Shown: in pieces, positions 44,694 to 55,037 of the stretch
How the letters are laid out: the number at the start of each line of letters is the position of its first letter
How positions within the stretch are numbered: the first letter of the stretch is position 1
From: Vibrio parahaemolyticus
GTDB lineage: Bacteria > Pseudomonadota > Gammaproteobacteria > Enterobacterales > Vibrionaceae
Length of the DNA: 64,000 nucleotides
Direction of reading: 5' to 3'
NCBI RefSeq assembly: GCF_900460535.1
Contig: NZ_UHIL01000001.1
Span: 1,798,001-1,862,000, forward strand
Notes under the pieces: model-generated
Told to the model about the DNA's origin: nothing
Databases searched by the model: none
The model's input: the letters and a program-made list of their open reading frames with translations, nothing else
Translations under genes and position numbers: made by a program

Positions 44694-45704
44694 CTACAGA
44701 TTTTTAACAATATCGCGTACTAGGCCAGGACCATGGTAGATAAAGCCAGTATAAACTTGTACGAGTTGAGCGCCTGCCATCATTTTCTCTTTTGCAGCAA
44801 CATAAGAGTCAATGCCGCCAACACCAATGATAGGAAGTTTGTCACCCAATGCTTCGTGCAATTTGCGAACAACTTCTGTTGAACGAGATTGCACCGGACG
44901 ACCGCTTAAACCACCTGCTTCATTTGCGTGTTTCATACCTTCAACTACTGTTCGATCCAGTGTAGTGTTTGTTGCAATAACACCATCGATATTGTTTTTC
45001 AGTAGTGATTCACAAATCTGAGTGATTTCATCATCGTTCAAATCAGGGGCAATCTTAAGTGCTAGTGGAACGTACTTGCCGTGTTTTTCTGCAAGCTCTG
45101 ATTGTTTCGCTTTAAGCTCTGATAGTAACTCGTCGAGTGCTTCACCGTATTGTAGAGAGCGAAGCCCCGGAGTGTTTGGAGAAGAAATGTTTACAGCGAT
45201 GTAACCAGCGTATTCGTACACTTTCTCCATACAAATCAAGTAGTCCTCTGCCCCGTTCTCGATTGGTGTATCTTTGTTTTTACCAATGTTGATACCAAGA
45301 ACACAGTTGAACTTTGCTTTTTTCACATTCTCAACCAGATGATCCACACCTAAGTTGTTAAAGCCCATTCGATTGATGATGCCTTCTGCTTCAACCAAAC
45401 GGAACAAACGCGGTTTGTCATTACCTGGTTGAGGACGAGGAGTCACTGTGCCAACTTCAACAAAGCCAAATCCCATCGCATCGAATGCTTCAATACATTC
45501 CCCGTTTTTATCTAAACCAGCAGCAAGACCCACTGGGTTACGGAATGTTAACCCCATGCATTCTACTGGACGGTTAGGTAATTGTTGACGATAGAAAAGA
45601 TCGAGTGGTGTGCCGTTAAAGCGTTGGAAGTTCTTGATTGCAAGATCATGTGCCTTTTCGGCATCAAGTTGGAAAAAGCCAGTTCTGGCTAGACGGTAAA
45701 GCAT
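44694..45704 (-). CDS. pyrD: Dihydroorotate dehydrogenase (quinone), class 2
   Basis: PyrD oxidises dihydroorotate to orotate in pyrimidine synthesis, passing electrons to membrane quinone. It has 336 residues, the class 2 length. The N-terminal helices ([18 protein letters not shown]) attach to the membrane. FMN-binding and catalytic segments include [21 protein letters not shown] with the class 2 catalytic serine, and [14 protein letters not shown] lies 5 bases before the ATG. A short hairpin in the leader may regulate it. Confidence 0.97.
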   Translation of the reverse strand: MLYRLARTGFFQLDAEKAHDLAIKNFQRFNGTPLDLFYRQQLPNRPVECMGLTFRNPVGLAAGLDKNGECIEAFDAMGFGFVEVGTVTPRPQPGNDKPRLFRLVEAEGIINRMGFNNLGVDHLVENVKKAKFNCVLGINIGKNKDTPIENGAEDYLICMEKVYEYAGYIAVNISSPNTPGLRSLQYGEALDELLSELKAKQSELAEKHGKYVPLALKIAPDLNDDEITQICESLLKNNIDGVIATNTTLDRTVVEGMKHANEAGGLSGRPVQSRSTEVVRKLHEALGDKLPIIGVGGIDSYVAAKEKMMAGAQLVQVYTGFIYHGPGLVRDIVKNL

Positions 45705-45724
45705 TGTGCCTCCGAAAGAAAAAA

Positions 45725-45742
45725 GCCCCGTGTAAACGGGTC
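45725..45742 (-). promoter_or_regulatory. Hairpin plus T-run directly upstream of pyrD
   Basis: On the minus strand CCCG and CGGG pair around TTTACA and are followed by GC and six T, then by the pyrD Shine-Dalgarno about 5 bases later. This layout could be an attenuator or a translation-control hairpin; enteric pyrD and pyrC use leader hairpins that respond to pyrimidines. The stem is short (four pairs). Confidence 0.4.
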
Positions 45743-45966
45743 AATATTATTTACTGTTTTTTATTGTAATTCAATGAAAATGAACGAATTAAGTAAAATT
45801 GCATCTTGATTTAGAAGTTTTTTCATAAAAACAAAGAATTAGCGTTTTTTTGCTGCATTGAAATATTCAGTTTCTAATGGAAAAGCAATCGATTTCAGCA
45901 GAAGTTAAGTTTTAAAATTTAGTTACAATGTCACGTTAATGACCGGAATTTGGTGTTTGCGGATAC

Positions 45967-45995
45967 AAAAAAGCCTCGCATTTACGAGGCTTTTT
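45967..45995 (-). terminator. Glutamate dehydrogenase gene terminator
   Basis: AAAAAAGCCTCG and CGAGGCTTTTT form a strong hairpin with T runs, 18 bases after the dehydrogenase stop codon. The rest of the 45743-45966 gap shows no gene. Confidence 0.9.
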
Positions 45996-46012
45996 CTAAT
46001 AAGTTAACTCAC

Positions 46013-49000
46013 CTACTCGTTTGAAGAGCAATTCAAATTAAGCAGTACCAGTTCACGAAGAGCTACCGAGAATTTGGCAAATTCATGTACAGAACCGACT
46101 TTGAACTCATTAAGGATGCTTTCCCAACGATGAAGTGATTGTTCGTTTGCTTCCATCCACTCTTCAAGCGCTTGCATTACATCAAGATCTTCGTTTGCAC
46201 ACGCACAGTTGAGAACTTGCGCTGTCAACTGACGTTGTTGCCAATCTAGGTCTTCACGGAATGCTGCGCGAGCTAGAGCTTGCCAGTTGTTGTCGACAGC
46301 TTGGCTATTGATTTGTTTCAAGAACCAGTGCAACGACAAGCGATCGCCAAGGTTGAAGTATAGCTTCGATGCTTGTTCAACCGTTTTGCCGGTTTCACTT
46401 GCAACCGATGAAATATCCAGTGCCGATTGAAGGCTCGATAGACGTGCTACTTGATGGGCGAGTTTTTCTTCTACCCCACGCTCCATCCATTTTTGAGCCA
46501 ACTCATTGTGCTCTTCCACTTCAGATTCAACCAGCATGCTATCAAGAGTTTCAGTAATGACATTCACATCTTGTTTGTAGATTGCAATCAACTCACCAAC
46601 GGTAGATTTACCGCTGCGATTACGCAGTAACCAACGAGCAATACGACGTAGTGCGCGGCGTACGTAGAACATGATCTCGTACTGCGCATCTGCCGTTGCA
46701 ACGTTGTCTAACGCGCGAGTTTGCTTAAGAATTTCAGCAAGATCAAATATTTCACGAGCTGCACTGTAAGCGTTTGCAATATCAACAACACTTGCGCCCG
46801 TTTCTTCTTGAAGACGAGTGACGAAGTTACAGCCCATTTCGTTAACCATTTGGTTTGCTAGCGCAGTCGCGATAATTTCTGCACGTAACGGATGGTTAAC
46901 CATTTGATCTTTATAGTTACGGCGTAACTCACTTGGGAAGTACTCAACCAGTTGTTTTGCATGGAATTCATCATTTGCAATGTCATCCGTCACGAGCTGC
47001 TGTTTCAGAACCATTTTGCCGTAAGCGACAAGCACCGATAGCTCTGGACGAGTAAGACCTAGACCCTGTTTTTCGCGTTCCAGCAACGTTTCATCATCAG
47101 GAATGTACTCAAGTGCACGGTCCAAGTACCCTGCTTTCTCCATTGTGTGGATGAAACGAATCTGTTCTTTAACGATGCCAACGCCTTGTTGCTCTGTCAC
47201 TGAAATGGACTCAGATTGACGGTATGCATCATCCAGAACGATTTCACCGACCTCTTCTTCCATAGATTCAAGAATTTGGTTGCGTTGTTTAACGGTAAGA
47301 TCGCCATTTGAAACCAGTCCGTTCAAGAAGATCTTGATGTTTACTTCGTTATCCGAGCAGTCTACACCGCCCACGTTGTCAACAAAGTCGGTGTTAACTC
47401 GACCACCGTTTAGTGCGTACTCGATACGACCAAGCTGAGTCATACCTAAGTTACCACCTTCACCAACCACTTTTGCACGCAGCTCACGACCATCAATACG
47501 AAGCAGGTCATTTGCGCGATCACCAACGTCTGTATGTGTTTCAGTCGAAGCTTTAACGTAAGTACCGATACCACCGTTCCAAAGTAGATCCACTTTCATT
47601 TTTAGGATCATTTTAATCAGATCGTTTGGTGCTACGGATGCCTTCTTGGTGCCCAACATTTTTTGGATTTCAGGCGTTAGTTGGATCGATTTCGCACGAC
47701 GTGAGAACACGCCACCACCTTGCGAGATCAACTCTGCGTTGTAATCTTCCCAACTTGATCTTGGAAGATTAAACAAGCGGTTACGCTCTTCCCAGCTGGT
47801 AGCTGAATCTGGGTTCGGATCAATAAAGATGTGCATGTGGTTAAACGCAGCTTGTAAACGAATGTGCTTAGATAGCAGCATACCGTTACCAAACACATCA
47901 CCAGCCATATCGCCTACACCGATTGCGGTAAAGTCAGTCGTTTGACAGTTGATGCCCATTTCACGGAAATGACGTTTAACTGATTCCCAACCACCTTTTG
48001 CAGTGATACCCATTGCTTTGTGGTCGTAACCGTTTGAACCACCAGAAGCAAACGCATCGCCAAGCCAGAAGTTGTATTCTGCTGAGACTGAGTTCGCCAA
48101 GTCAGAGAATGTCGCCGTGCCTTTGTCGGCAGCAACCACTAGGTATGGGTCGTCTTCATCGTGACGAATTACGTTTTGTGGTGGAATCACCTCGCCTTCA
48201 ATGATGTTGTCAGAAACATCAAGCAATGCGCGAATGAACTGTTTATAGCAGCGTTGACCTTCTGCAAAGATTTCATCACGAGTGGTCAGAGACGGCTGAC
48301 GCTTACAAACGAAACCACCTTTCGCCCCAACTGGAACAATAACGGTGTTCTTAACTTGCTGAGCTTTTACAAGACCAAGAATTTCTGTACGGAAATCTTC
48401 TTGACGATCTGACCAACGTAAGCCACCACGTGCAACTTTACCGCCACGAAGGTGAACACCCTCAATGTCTGGCGCGTAGACGAAAATCTCAAAAGCAGGA
48501 ACTGGCTGAGGAATCTCTGGGATTTCGCTTGGTTTCATCTTCAAAGATAGCCAAGGCTTCGACTGCTTGTTTTCGTCCAACTGGTAGTAGTTAGTACGCA
48601 ACGTTGCCATGATCATATCCATGTAACGACGAATAATACGATCATCATCTAGGCTTTCTACACGATCCAGTTGTTCAGTCAGCTTCTTAATCAGATCACT
48701 TTGGCCTTTTTCGCTGCCTTTATGTTTTGGATCGAAACGTTTAGCAAATAGGTTAACCAAGCCAGTAGCTAAATCAGGGTAATGGTTTAGTGTATCTTCA
48801 ATGTATTGTTGGCTGAATGGGAAACCAACTTGACGCATGTAGCGCGCGTAAGCACGTAGAATCGAGATTTCACGACCAGATAACGAAGCACCCAGTACCA
48901 AACGGTTGAAACCATCACTTTCTAGATCCCCAGCCCAAATCGCTGCAAATGCTTGTTGGAAACGATCACGAGCTTCGCGAAGATCAACTGTTTTTTCGCT

Positions 49001-50854
49001 CTTATGCAGCATCGAGAAATCTAGGATCCAGAACGTCTGGCCATTGTTTTTCTCGATCTCGTAAGGAGATTCACCAATCACGCGTAGACCCAAGTTTTCC
49101 AACATTGGCATTACGTCTGATAGATGGATTGGCTCGTCACGATGGTAAAGTTTTAAGCGAACCGCTTTCGAATCCGTTGCAACTTCCTGCGGACGGTAGA
49201 AAAGCATGCCAAGTTTGTTGTCGTCACTCAGTGCTTCAAGGCGCTCAATGTCTGCCACAGCAGAACCAGGCATCATGTCTTCTTTGTATGAACGAGGGAA
49301 CGCGCTCATGTACTCTTTCGATAGTGGTAGACCTTTGCTTTCACCAAAGTTAGCAATGATCGACTCTTTTAATCTGTCGTCCCAAGAGGTAGAAACTTCC
49401 ATTAAATTCTGCTCGATTTTTTTCACGTCTACATCAATGTTGTTATTGTCTACACGAACAATGTAATGCGTTCTTGCCAATGGGCTTTCAGAGAAGAACG
49501 TCGTAAATTCAACTTCTTGTTCACAGCCAAAATACTGCTTGAGAATGCGTTGAGTTTGGCGGCGGAGTTCCGTGTTGTAACGGTCTTTCGTTACGTACAC
49601 CATGCAGCTGAAGAAACGACCGAACGGGTCTTTACGTACGAACAAACGTAGTAAATCACGGTCTTGCATTTGTACTACGCCCATGCCGACTTCAAGCAAA
49701 TCTTCTTCGTTCGCTTGTAGCAGTTCATCACGTGGGTAATTTTCAAGAATATTATGCAGAGCTTTGTAGGAGTATGAGCCGCGGCGGTAACCACTTGCTT
49801 CCAAGATACGATCTACTTTTTCTCGAATTAGAGGAATGCTGTGAACAGCTTGGTTATATACCGCGGATGTGTACAAACCAGTGAAGCGGTGCTCGCCAAT
49901 TACTTTGCCATTTTCATCAAACTTTTTGATGCCGATGTAGTCAGTGTAAGCAGGACGGTGGATACGAGACGCTTGATTGCCTTTCGTAATGATCAAAGCA
50001 TAAGGTTTTTTCGCTTCTAGTCTTGCAGAATCAGACAATTCAGACAATTTAACGCTGCGAATGCGCTTTTCATCAGCAAACAGGCCTAGGCCTTTTTCTT
50101 TTGCTGGTCGTAGTTCCGTATCACCGTTTATTTCCGCTAAGTCATAATCTTTGTAACCCATAAAGGTAAAGTTATGATCACCGAGCCAACGTAAAAATGC
50201 GATGGTTTCATCCAAACGATCGGTTTTCATCGAAACACGATCTTTGTTTTTTTCAAGATCATCTGTAACGATCTTGAGTTTGTCGACCATTGGCTGCCAG
50301 TCATTAACGACTAAGCGTGTATCAGACAGGATGTTCAATAACTCTTCTTTAAGAGCTTGCATCTCTTCTTTACTTGTTAGGCGGTCAACTTCGATGTGGA
50401 ATAGTGATTGAAGAACACCACCCTCACCGTTCACTTCTGTTACTTGGCCTTTTTTATCACGCTCTAGCTGAGTTGGATTATTGAGCATTAAATGGCAAAC
50501 AAGATCTAAGCGCGCTAGCGCCATCTTGATTGAATCCACTAAGAATGGACTATCTGGAACAACAACTTCTACGATTGTGTGTGTGGATTGCCAGCCTTGA
50601 CGACTTACGGTCGGGTTAAACACGCGGACCGAGATATCTTCTGGTTTTTTTTCGTTTATGTGGTGCCAGAGGCTGACAACAGCACCATAGAGGTCGGATT
50701 CGTTTCGCTGAATCAAGTCATCATCAGCAATGTTACTAAATAAGTGTTGAGCAAGTTTGGTTACAAGCGTTTGGTGAGAAAGCTCGAGTTTGTCTTGAAT
50801 CAGTTGGTAAACCTTTTCAAGCAGAACCGGCACTACATTTTCACGCGCGGTCAT
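46013..50854 (-). CDS. gdhB: NAD-specific glutamate dehydrogenase, 180-kDa class
   Basis: This large enzyme degrades glutamate to 2-oxoglutarate and ammonia using NAD. It has 1613 residues, typical of the 180-kDa class. A long N-terminal regulatory region precedes the catalytic core near 800-1250, where RGGLRWSDRQEDFRTEILGL, GAKGGFVCKR with the substrate lysine, and GVGDMAGDVFGNGMLLS are visible, followed by a helical C-terminal region. The ATG at 50854 follows GGAG; a start five codons up would lie on that site. It is a single gene between pyrD and DUF2835. Confidence 0.95.
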   Translation of the reverse strand: MTARENVVPVLLEKVYQLIQDKLELSHQTLVTKLAQHLFSNIADDDLIQRNESDLYGAVVSLWHHINEKKPEDISVRVFNPTVSRQGWQSTHTIVEVVVPDSPFLVDSIKMALARLDLVCHLMLNNPTQLERDKKGQVTEVNGEGGVLQSLFHIEVDRLTSKEEMQALKEELLNILSDTRLVVNDWQPMVDKLKIVTDDLEKNKDRVSMKTDRLDETIAFLRWLGDHNFTFMGYKDYDLAEINGDTELRPAKEKGLGLFADEKRIRSVKLSELSDSARLEAKKPYALIITKGNQASRIHRPAYTDYIGIKKFDENGKVIGEHRFTGLYTSAVYNQAVHSIPLIREKVDRILEASGYRRGSYSYKALHNILENYPRDELLQANEEDLLEVGMGVVQMQDRDLLRLFVRKDPFGRFFSCMVYVTKDRYNTELRRQTQRILKQYFGCEQEVEFTTFFSESPLARTHYIVRVDNNNIDVDVKKIEQNLMEVSTSWDDRLKESIIANFGESKGLPLSKEYMSAFPRSYKEDMMPGSAVADIERLEALSDDNKLGMLFYRPQEVATDSKAVRLKLYHRDEPIHLSDVMPMLENLGLRVIGESPYEIEKNNGQTFWILDFSMLHKSEKTVDLREARDRFQQAFAAIWAGDLESDGFNRLVLGASLSGREISILRAYARYMRQVGFPFSQQYIEDTLNHYPDLATGLVNLFAKRFDPKHKGSEKGQSDLIKKLTEQLDRVESLDDDRIIRRYMDMIMATLRTNYYQLDENKQSKPWLSLKMKPSEIPEIPQPVPAFEIFVYAPDIEGVHLRGGKVARGGLRWSDRQEDFRTEILGLVKAQQVKNTVIVPVGAKGGFVCKRQPSLTTRDEIFAEGQRCYKQFIRALLDVSDNIIEGEVIPPQNVIRHDEDDPYLVVAADKGTATFSDLANSVSAEYNFWLGDAFASGGSNGYDHKAMGITAKGGWESVKRHFREMGINCQTTDFTAIGVGDMAGDVFGNGMLLSKHIRLQAAFNHMHIFIDPNPDSATSWEERNRLFNLPRSSWEDYNAELISQGGGVFSRRAKSIQLTPEIQKMLGTKKASVAPNDLIKMILKMKVDLLWNGGIGTYVKASTETHTDVGDRANDLLRIDGRELRAKVVGEGGNLGMTQLGRIEYALNGGRVNTDFVDNVGGVDCSDNEVNIKIFLNGLVSNGDLTVKQRNQILESMEEEVGEIVLDDAYRQSESISVTEQQGVGIVKEQIRFIHTMEKAGYLDRALEYIPDDETLLEREKQGLGLTRPELSVLVAYGKMVLKQQLVTDDIANDEFHAKQLVEYFPSELRRNYKDQMVNHPLRAEIIATALANQMVNEMGCNFVTRLQEETGASVVDIANAYSAAREIFDLAEILKQTRALDNVATADAQYEIMFYVRRALRRIARWLLRNRSGKSTVGELIAIYKQDVNVITETLDSMLVESEVEEHNELAQKWMERGVEEKLAHQVARLSSLQSALDISSVASETGKTVEQASKLYFNLGDRLSLHWFLKQINSQAVDNNWQALARAAFREDLDWQQRQLTAQVLNCACANEDLDVMQALEEWMEANEQSLHRWESILNEFKVGSVHEFAKFSVALRELVLLNLNCSSNE

Positions 50855-51055
50855 ATTCACACTCCACATTAGAATTGTTGTTTTGTAGGGGGACTTAGTA
50901 ACAGGGTTGTTACCCTAGAAACTAAGCATAGGTAATGCATGCACTCATTGTAAAAGCATAATTACAAATGTTTAACAACTATTCGCTGTGGTAGGAGGTG
51001 AAATGTCTGATTCTGTGACTAAGATTCCTATTTAACTCTCTGCAAATACAAAGCA

Positions 51056-51274
51056 TCACAGAGTTTCTAACTTTAGAAACTTGTTATTTTGGTCAGTTGT
51101 TAGCCTAAATCGCCCTCTTACTCCTAATTGGCTAAGAAATGGTCTAAATTTAGCTGCAGGAAGTTGTAGCCTTAAGCCGTTGTTTGTTATGACTTGAACG
51201 GAACTTGCGGCTCCCGAGTAATGGGACAGAAATGTTTGATAAGGAATATTCAGCGTAAAGTAATAGTGCTTCAT
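51056..51274 (-). CDS. DUF2835 family protein
   Basis: The product has 72 residues beginning MKHYYFTLNIPYQTFLSHY, with FRPFLSQLGVRGRFRL in the middle, the pattern of DUF2835 (PilZ-like small proteins found near pepN). It is a soluble beta-rich domain without known function. It lies downstream of pepN on the same strand. Confidence 0.85.
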   Translation of the reverse strand: MKHYYFTLNIPYQTFLSHYSGAASSVQVITNNGLRLQLPAAKFRPFLSQLGVRGRFRLTTDQNNKFLKLETL

Positions 51275-51339
51275 GAACTAGAAACGTTGCAGTAGATACA
51301 ATTAGGGTGGTCATTGCGACCACCCTATTATTTTGGCGA

Positions 51340-53946
51340 CTATTCGTCTAGTGCTTTAGTCACTTTTTCAAACAGGTCTTTGGCAAGGTTGTCCATTGCT
51401 TTTAGTTTTTCAAGTTCTGCACGAATCATCGCTTGGCGAGCTTCATCGTATTTACGGAACTTCAGCAGAGGATCAATCATGCGAGATGCAACTTGAGGGT
51501 TGGAGTCGTTCAACTGACGAAGAATTTCACCGGCAAATTGGTAACCAGAACCCGATTTGTCGTGGAAACGAACTGGGTTTGCAGCCAAGAACGAGCCAAT
51601 TAAGCTGCGCGTGCGGTTCGGGTTCTTCAAGCTGAACGCTTCGTGATTCATGGTTGCTTTCACTTTTTCAAGTGCATCTTCTGCTGGGTTAGTCCCCTGC
51701 AGTGCAAACCATTTATCCATAACTAAACCGTCATGTTTCCACTTATCGCTGTAATCAGCCATCAGCTCTTCACGACATTCCAGTTGAGAACTATTCGCTG
51801 CACTCATAGCTGCAATGGTATCGGTCATGTTATTGGCAGCTTCATACTGCGCTTTAACTAACGTGTTACCTTTGTCTGTATGAGCTAAGAACTGAAGACA
51901 TTGATTACGCAACGCACGTTTGCCGATTGCTGCATGGTCGATGGTGTATTCGGCTTGTTTTAGCGTGTGGTAAGTGGCACTTAGTTCGTCTTCCAATGCG
52001 GCAGAAAGTGACACTGTAATGCTATTTAAAACCGTATCAACTGCATCTACATCAATCTGTTTGTACCAGCCTGTGATTTCATTGATAGATGGCAATGAGA
52101 AGACTTGAGCGATAAATGCAGGCTCTAAGTTTTCATCCAATAATACGCCGCGGAATGCATCGATAAGATCTTCTGAAAGTTGAACCTCACTGCCCGTTTG
52201 GACATTGTTGACATTTTGTCGAATGTACTTCGCTAATAGCATTTGGCTTGCATCCCAACGAGCAAAATCGTTGGTTGCGTGCTTCATTAGGAAGATCAGT
52301 TCTGCGTCGCTGTAATCGTATTTCAATTTAACTGGCGCAGAGAACTCGCGTAACAATGAAGGCACTGGTTGTTCTGCGACATTCTCGAACACAAATGTTT
52401 GTTTATCTTGCTTGATGTCCAAAACATTGTGAACTGATTCGCCGTTAATGATCAGTGGGATAATCTGACCTTTCGAATCATACAGCTCGATATCGAATGG
52501 AATGTGCAGTGCTTGTTTTTCTGCTTGGTCTTGCGTTGCTTCAGTAAATTGCTCAACTGTTAGCGCGTAAGTTTTGGCTTCAGCGTTGTATTCGCTGTTT
52601 ACACGAAGTGTTGGTGTACCAGATTGGCTATACCATAGACGGAATTGCTTAAGGTCAACGCCCGTTGCATCTTCCATTGCAGAAACGAAGTCTTCACATG
52701 TTGCCGCTGTACCGTCGTGACGCTCAAAGTAAAGCTTCATACCTTTTTGGAAGCCTTCCTCGCCAAGCAAAGTGTGGTACATACGAATCACTTCACTGCC
52801 CTTCTCATAAACGGTCAGTGTATAAAAGTTATTCATTTCAATAACTTTGTCAGGACGAATTGGGTGTGACATTGGGCTTGCATCTTCAGCAAACTGAGGG
52901 CCACGAATAATGCGCACGTTGTCGATTCGATTTACCGCACGTGAACCTAAGTCAGAAGAAAACTCTTGATCACGGAACACCGTCAAACCTTCTTTTAGGC
53001 TCAGCTGGAACCAATCACGGCAAGTCACGCGGTTGCCTGTCCAGTTATGGAAGTATTCATGGCCAATCACAGCTTCAATACCCAAGTAATCTCGGTCTGT
53101 CGCCGTTTGGTCATTCGCCAGAACAAACTTAGAGTTAAAGATATTTAGGCCTTTGTTCTCCATAGCGCCCATGTTGAAGAAATCAACCGCCACGATCATG
53201 TAAATATCGAGGTCGTATTCTAGACCAAAGCGTTCTTCGTCCCACTTCATTGAGTTGATTAGCGATGTCATCGCGTGACCCGCTCGGTCTAAGTTGCCTT
53301 TATCGACAAAGATTTCTAGGTCAACGTTGCGACCAGACATTGTGGTGTATTTATCGCGAAGAACATCAAAATCACCAGCGACAAGCGCAAATAGATAAGC
53401 TGGTTTTGGATGTGGATCTTGCCATTGCACCCAATGACGACCGTTCTCTGCTTCGCCTTGTGCAATACGGTTACCATTGCTGAGCAAGTATGGATATGTT
53501 GCTTTATCTGCAATGACTTTGGTTGTGTATTTTGCCAGTACGTCTGGGCGATCTAAGTAATACGTGATGCGGCGGAAGCCTTCTGCTTCACACTGTGTAC
53601 AGAATGCACCACCAGATTTGTACAGACCTTCAAGTGCGGTGTTGGCTTCAGGATCAATTTTAGTGATGATTTCAAGTTCGAACTCAGCAGGTAAGTCAGA
53701 CAGTACTAGGGACGCCTCTTTTACTTCATGATGCGCCCAATCTTCGCCGTTCACCTTAACTGAACGAAGCTCTAACCCTTCACCATCCAGTTCTAGAGTC
53801 GTTGATTCACCCTTTTGAACTACTTTTGATAGTGCAGTAACGATGGTGTCGTTGTCGTAAAGATCAAACGTAAGATCAATCTCAGTAATTGTGTGGGATG
53901 GCGCTTGATAATCTTTACGATATTTCGCCTGGGGAGCTTGAGACAT
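51340..53946 (-). CDS. pepN: Aminopeptidase N (M1 family zinc peptidase)
   Basis: PepN removes N-terminal residues from peptides in the cytoplasm. It has 868 residues, close to the E. coli protein. GAMEN binds the peptide N-terminus, and zinc ligands are His296 and His300 in HEYFH with the downstream Glu in LKEGLTVFRDQEF. Four-domain M1 architecture is implied by the length. The ATG at 53946 follows AGGA by 9 bases; the ATG two codons earlier is too close. A GC-rich hairpin at 51303-51327 follows the gene but has no T-tract on this strand. Confidence 0.96.
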   Translation of the reverse strand: MSQAPQAKYRKDYQAPSHTITEIDLTFDLYDNDTIVTALSKVVQKGESTTLELDGEGLELRSVKVNGEDWAHHEVKEASLVLSDLPAEFELEIITKIDPEANTALEGLYKSGGAFCTQCEAEGFRRITYYLDRPDVLAKYTTKVIADKATYPYLLSNGNRIAQGEAENGRHWVQWQDPHPKPAYLFALVAGDFDVLRDKYTTMSGRNVDLEIFVDKGNLDRAGHAMTSLINSMKWDEERFGLEYDLDIYMIVAVDFFNMGAMENKGLNIFNSKFVLANDQTATDRDYLGIEAVIGHEYFHNWTGNRVTCRDWFQLSLKEGLTVFRDQEFSSDLGSRAVNRIDNVRIIRGPQFAEDASPMSHPIRPDKVIEMNNFYTLTVYEKGSEVIRMYHTLLGEEGFQKGMKLYFERHDGTAATCEDFVSAMEDATGVDLKQFRLWYSQSGTPTLRVNSEYNAEAKTYALTVEQFTEATQDQAEKQALHIPFDIELYDSKGQIIPLIINGESVHNVLDIKQDKQTFVFENVAEQPVPSLLREFSAPVKLKYDYSDAELIFLMKHATNDFARWDASQMLLAKYIRQNVNNVQTGSEVQLSEDLIDAFRGVLLDENLEPAFIAQVFSLPSINEITGWYKQIDVDAVDTVLNSITVSLSAALEDELSATYHTLKQAEYTIDHAAIGKRALRNQCLQFLAHTDKGNTLVKAQYEAANNMTDTIAAMSAANSSQLECREELMADYSDKWKHDGLVMDKWFALQGTNPAEDALEKVKATMNHEAFSLKNPNRTRSLIGSFLAANPVRFHDKSGSGYQFAGEILRQLNDSNPQVASRMIDPLLKFRKYDEARQAMIRAELEKLKAMDNLAKDLFEKVTKALDE

Positions 53947-54070
53947 GTCCATAAATCCTTGTATGTCGAACTACAAAAATACCAGTTTACAGGTCTCAAA
54001 CCCTTTAACTGGTATCACGATATAAGCTATTTGTATGGGTTGTGGTATCAGAATACAAGTCTTTCTATAA

Positions 54071-54101
54071 AAAAACGGAGCTTTTTGATGGTTAGCTCCG
54101 C
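54071..54101 (-). terminator. Terminator of the 54843-54178 gene
   Basis: CGGAGCT and AGCTCCG pair around an 11-base loop and are followed by seven T on the minus strand. It separates this gene from pepN. Confidence 0.85.
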
Positions 54102-54177
54102 TTTCTGATTAACATTTACTCAACATTACAAGTTTGCCGTATGAATACTCATTTATAGAATCAACAATATGAATGAC

Positions 54178-54843
54178 TCATTGTGTGACTCGGTTGAGTA
54201 CGGCATACATATCACCACTACTATCTTGGATGGTGAGCTCATTTTCTTTAAGTTTGTACGTTGTGCCCTGCTCGCCGTTTTCATACAAAAGAACTAAATA
54301 CTCGTCTTCAGTGTAAAACACGCCTTGTTTAACGGACTCTTCACCTGCTTCGTTTGAGACACGGAACAAGAACACGAAGTCAGGCTGCAAAATCAGATCC
54401 ATGTGGTTAATGTTATTTGCCATCAATCCATCGCCAGAGACATGAGAGCTTGACCAAATACCGGCTAAAGCGTTCGATAACCCTTTAGTAAAAGTGACAC
54501 CGTTTAAATCCAAGGTATTGTGATTGTTTCGGTAAGCGTAAATTTGGGGCTCATCGGTATTCAATCCAAGAACAATTGTGTCTTCATTGGCGTTATACAT
54601 ACCTTCCCAGTGATCGACAGAATAATCTTTTTTCTGAATATCTATGGAGAATGTGTAATCAGAGCCTAAAGAAAGTTTGATCGCTCGGAAGTTTTCCGCC
54701 GATTCGTCGGGCCTCGGATTCATTAAATACCAATCCCCAATCAGAAACGGCGTATCAAAGTGACTAAGATCGTCTTCCTTTGTGTTTTCTCCAGCGAACA
54801 CGCTTAAGCAGCAAAAGCTAAGCAAAATAAAGAACCATTTCAT
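54178..54843 (-). CDS. Secreted protein of unknown function
   Basis: The product has 221 residues. It begins with a signal peptide (about 1-17, MKWFFILLSFCCLSVFAG, cleaved near FAG-EN). The remainder is a soluble acidic beta-rich domain with two similar halves, each with a GxW segment (LIGDWYLMNP and LAGIWSSSHV), suggesting an internal repeat of a lipocalin-like or META-type fold. I do not recognise the family. AGGA lies 7 bases before the ATG at 54843. It has its own terminator. Confidence 0.65.
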   Translation of the reverse strand: MKWFFILLSFCCLSVFAGENTKEDDLSHFDTPFLIGDWYLMNPRPDESAENFRAIKLSLGSDYTFSIDIQKKDYSVDHWEGMYNANEDTIVLGLNTDEPQIYAYRNNHNTLDLNGVTFTKGLSNALAGIWSSSHVSGDGLMANNINHMDLILQPDFVFLFRVSNEAGEESVKQGVFYTEDEYLVLLYENGEQGTTYKLKENELTIQDSSGDMYAVLNRVTQ

Positions 54844-54984
54844 ATCGGCATCCTTATCGTTTTCTTTTAGCTTAGGCATTGGTGCTCTATTTCGCGAAAT
54901 ATTTGATCTATATCACGTAAATTATTGCAGTAAAATAAGCGCACAACCGACTTTGTGCCGTCAACTTTGCAGGTTAAAAGGCAT

Positions 54985-55018
54985 AAAAAAAGAGCGAACC
55001 CTTAGGACTCGCCCTTTT
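54985..55018 (-). terminator. Terminator of the prc gene
   Basis: GGGCGA and TCGCTC pair with further contacts around CTAAGG and are followed on the minus strand by seven T, 20 bases after the prc stop. Confidence 0.8.
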
Positions 55019-55037
55019 TGTACTGAATTGCCAGTGC

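Noticed and set aside
51303..51327. Hairpin after pepN as a rho-independent terminator
   Set aside because: The 10-bp stem is strong, but the minus strand that would need it has no T-tract after it, so I did not list it as a terminator.
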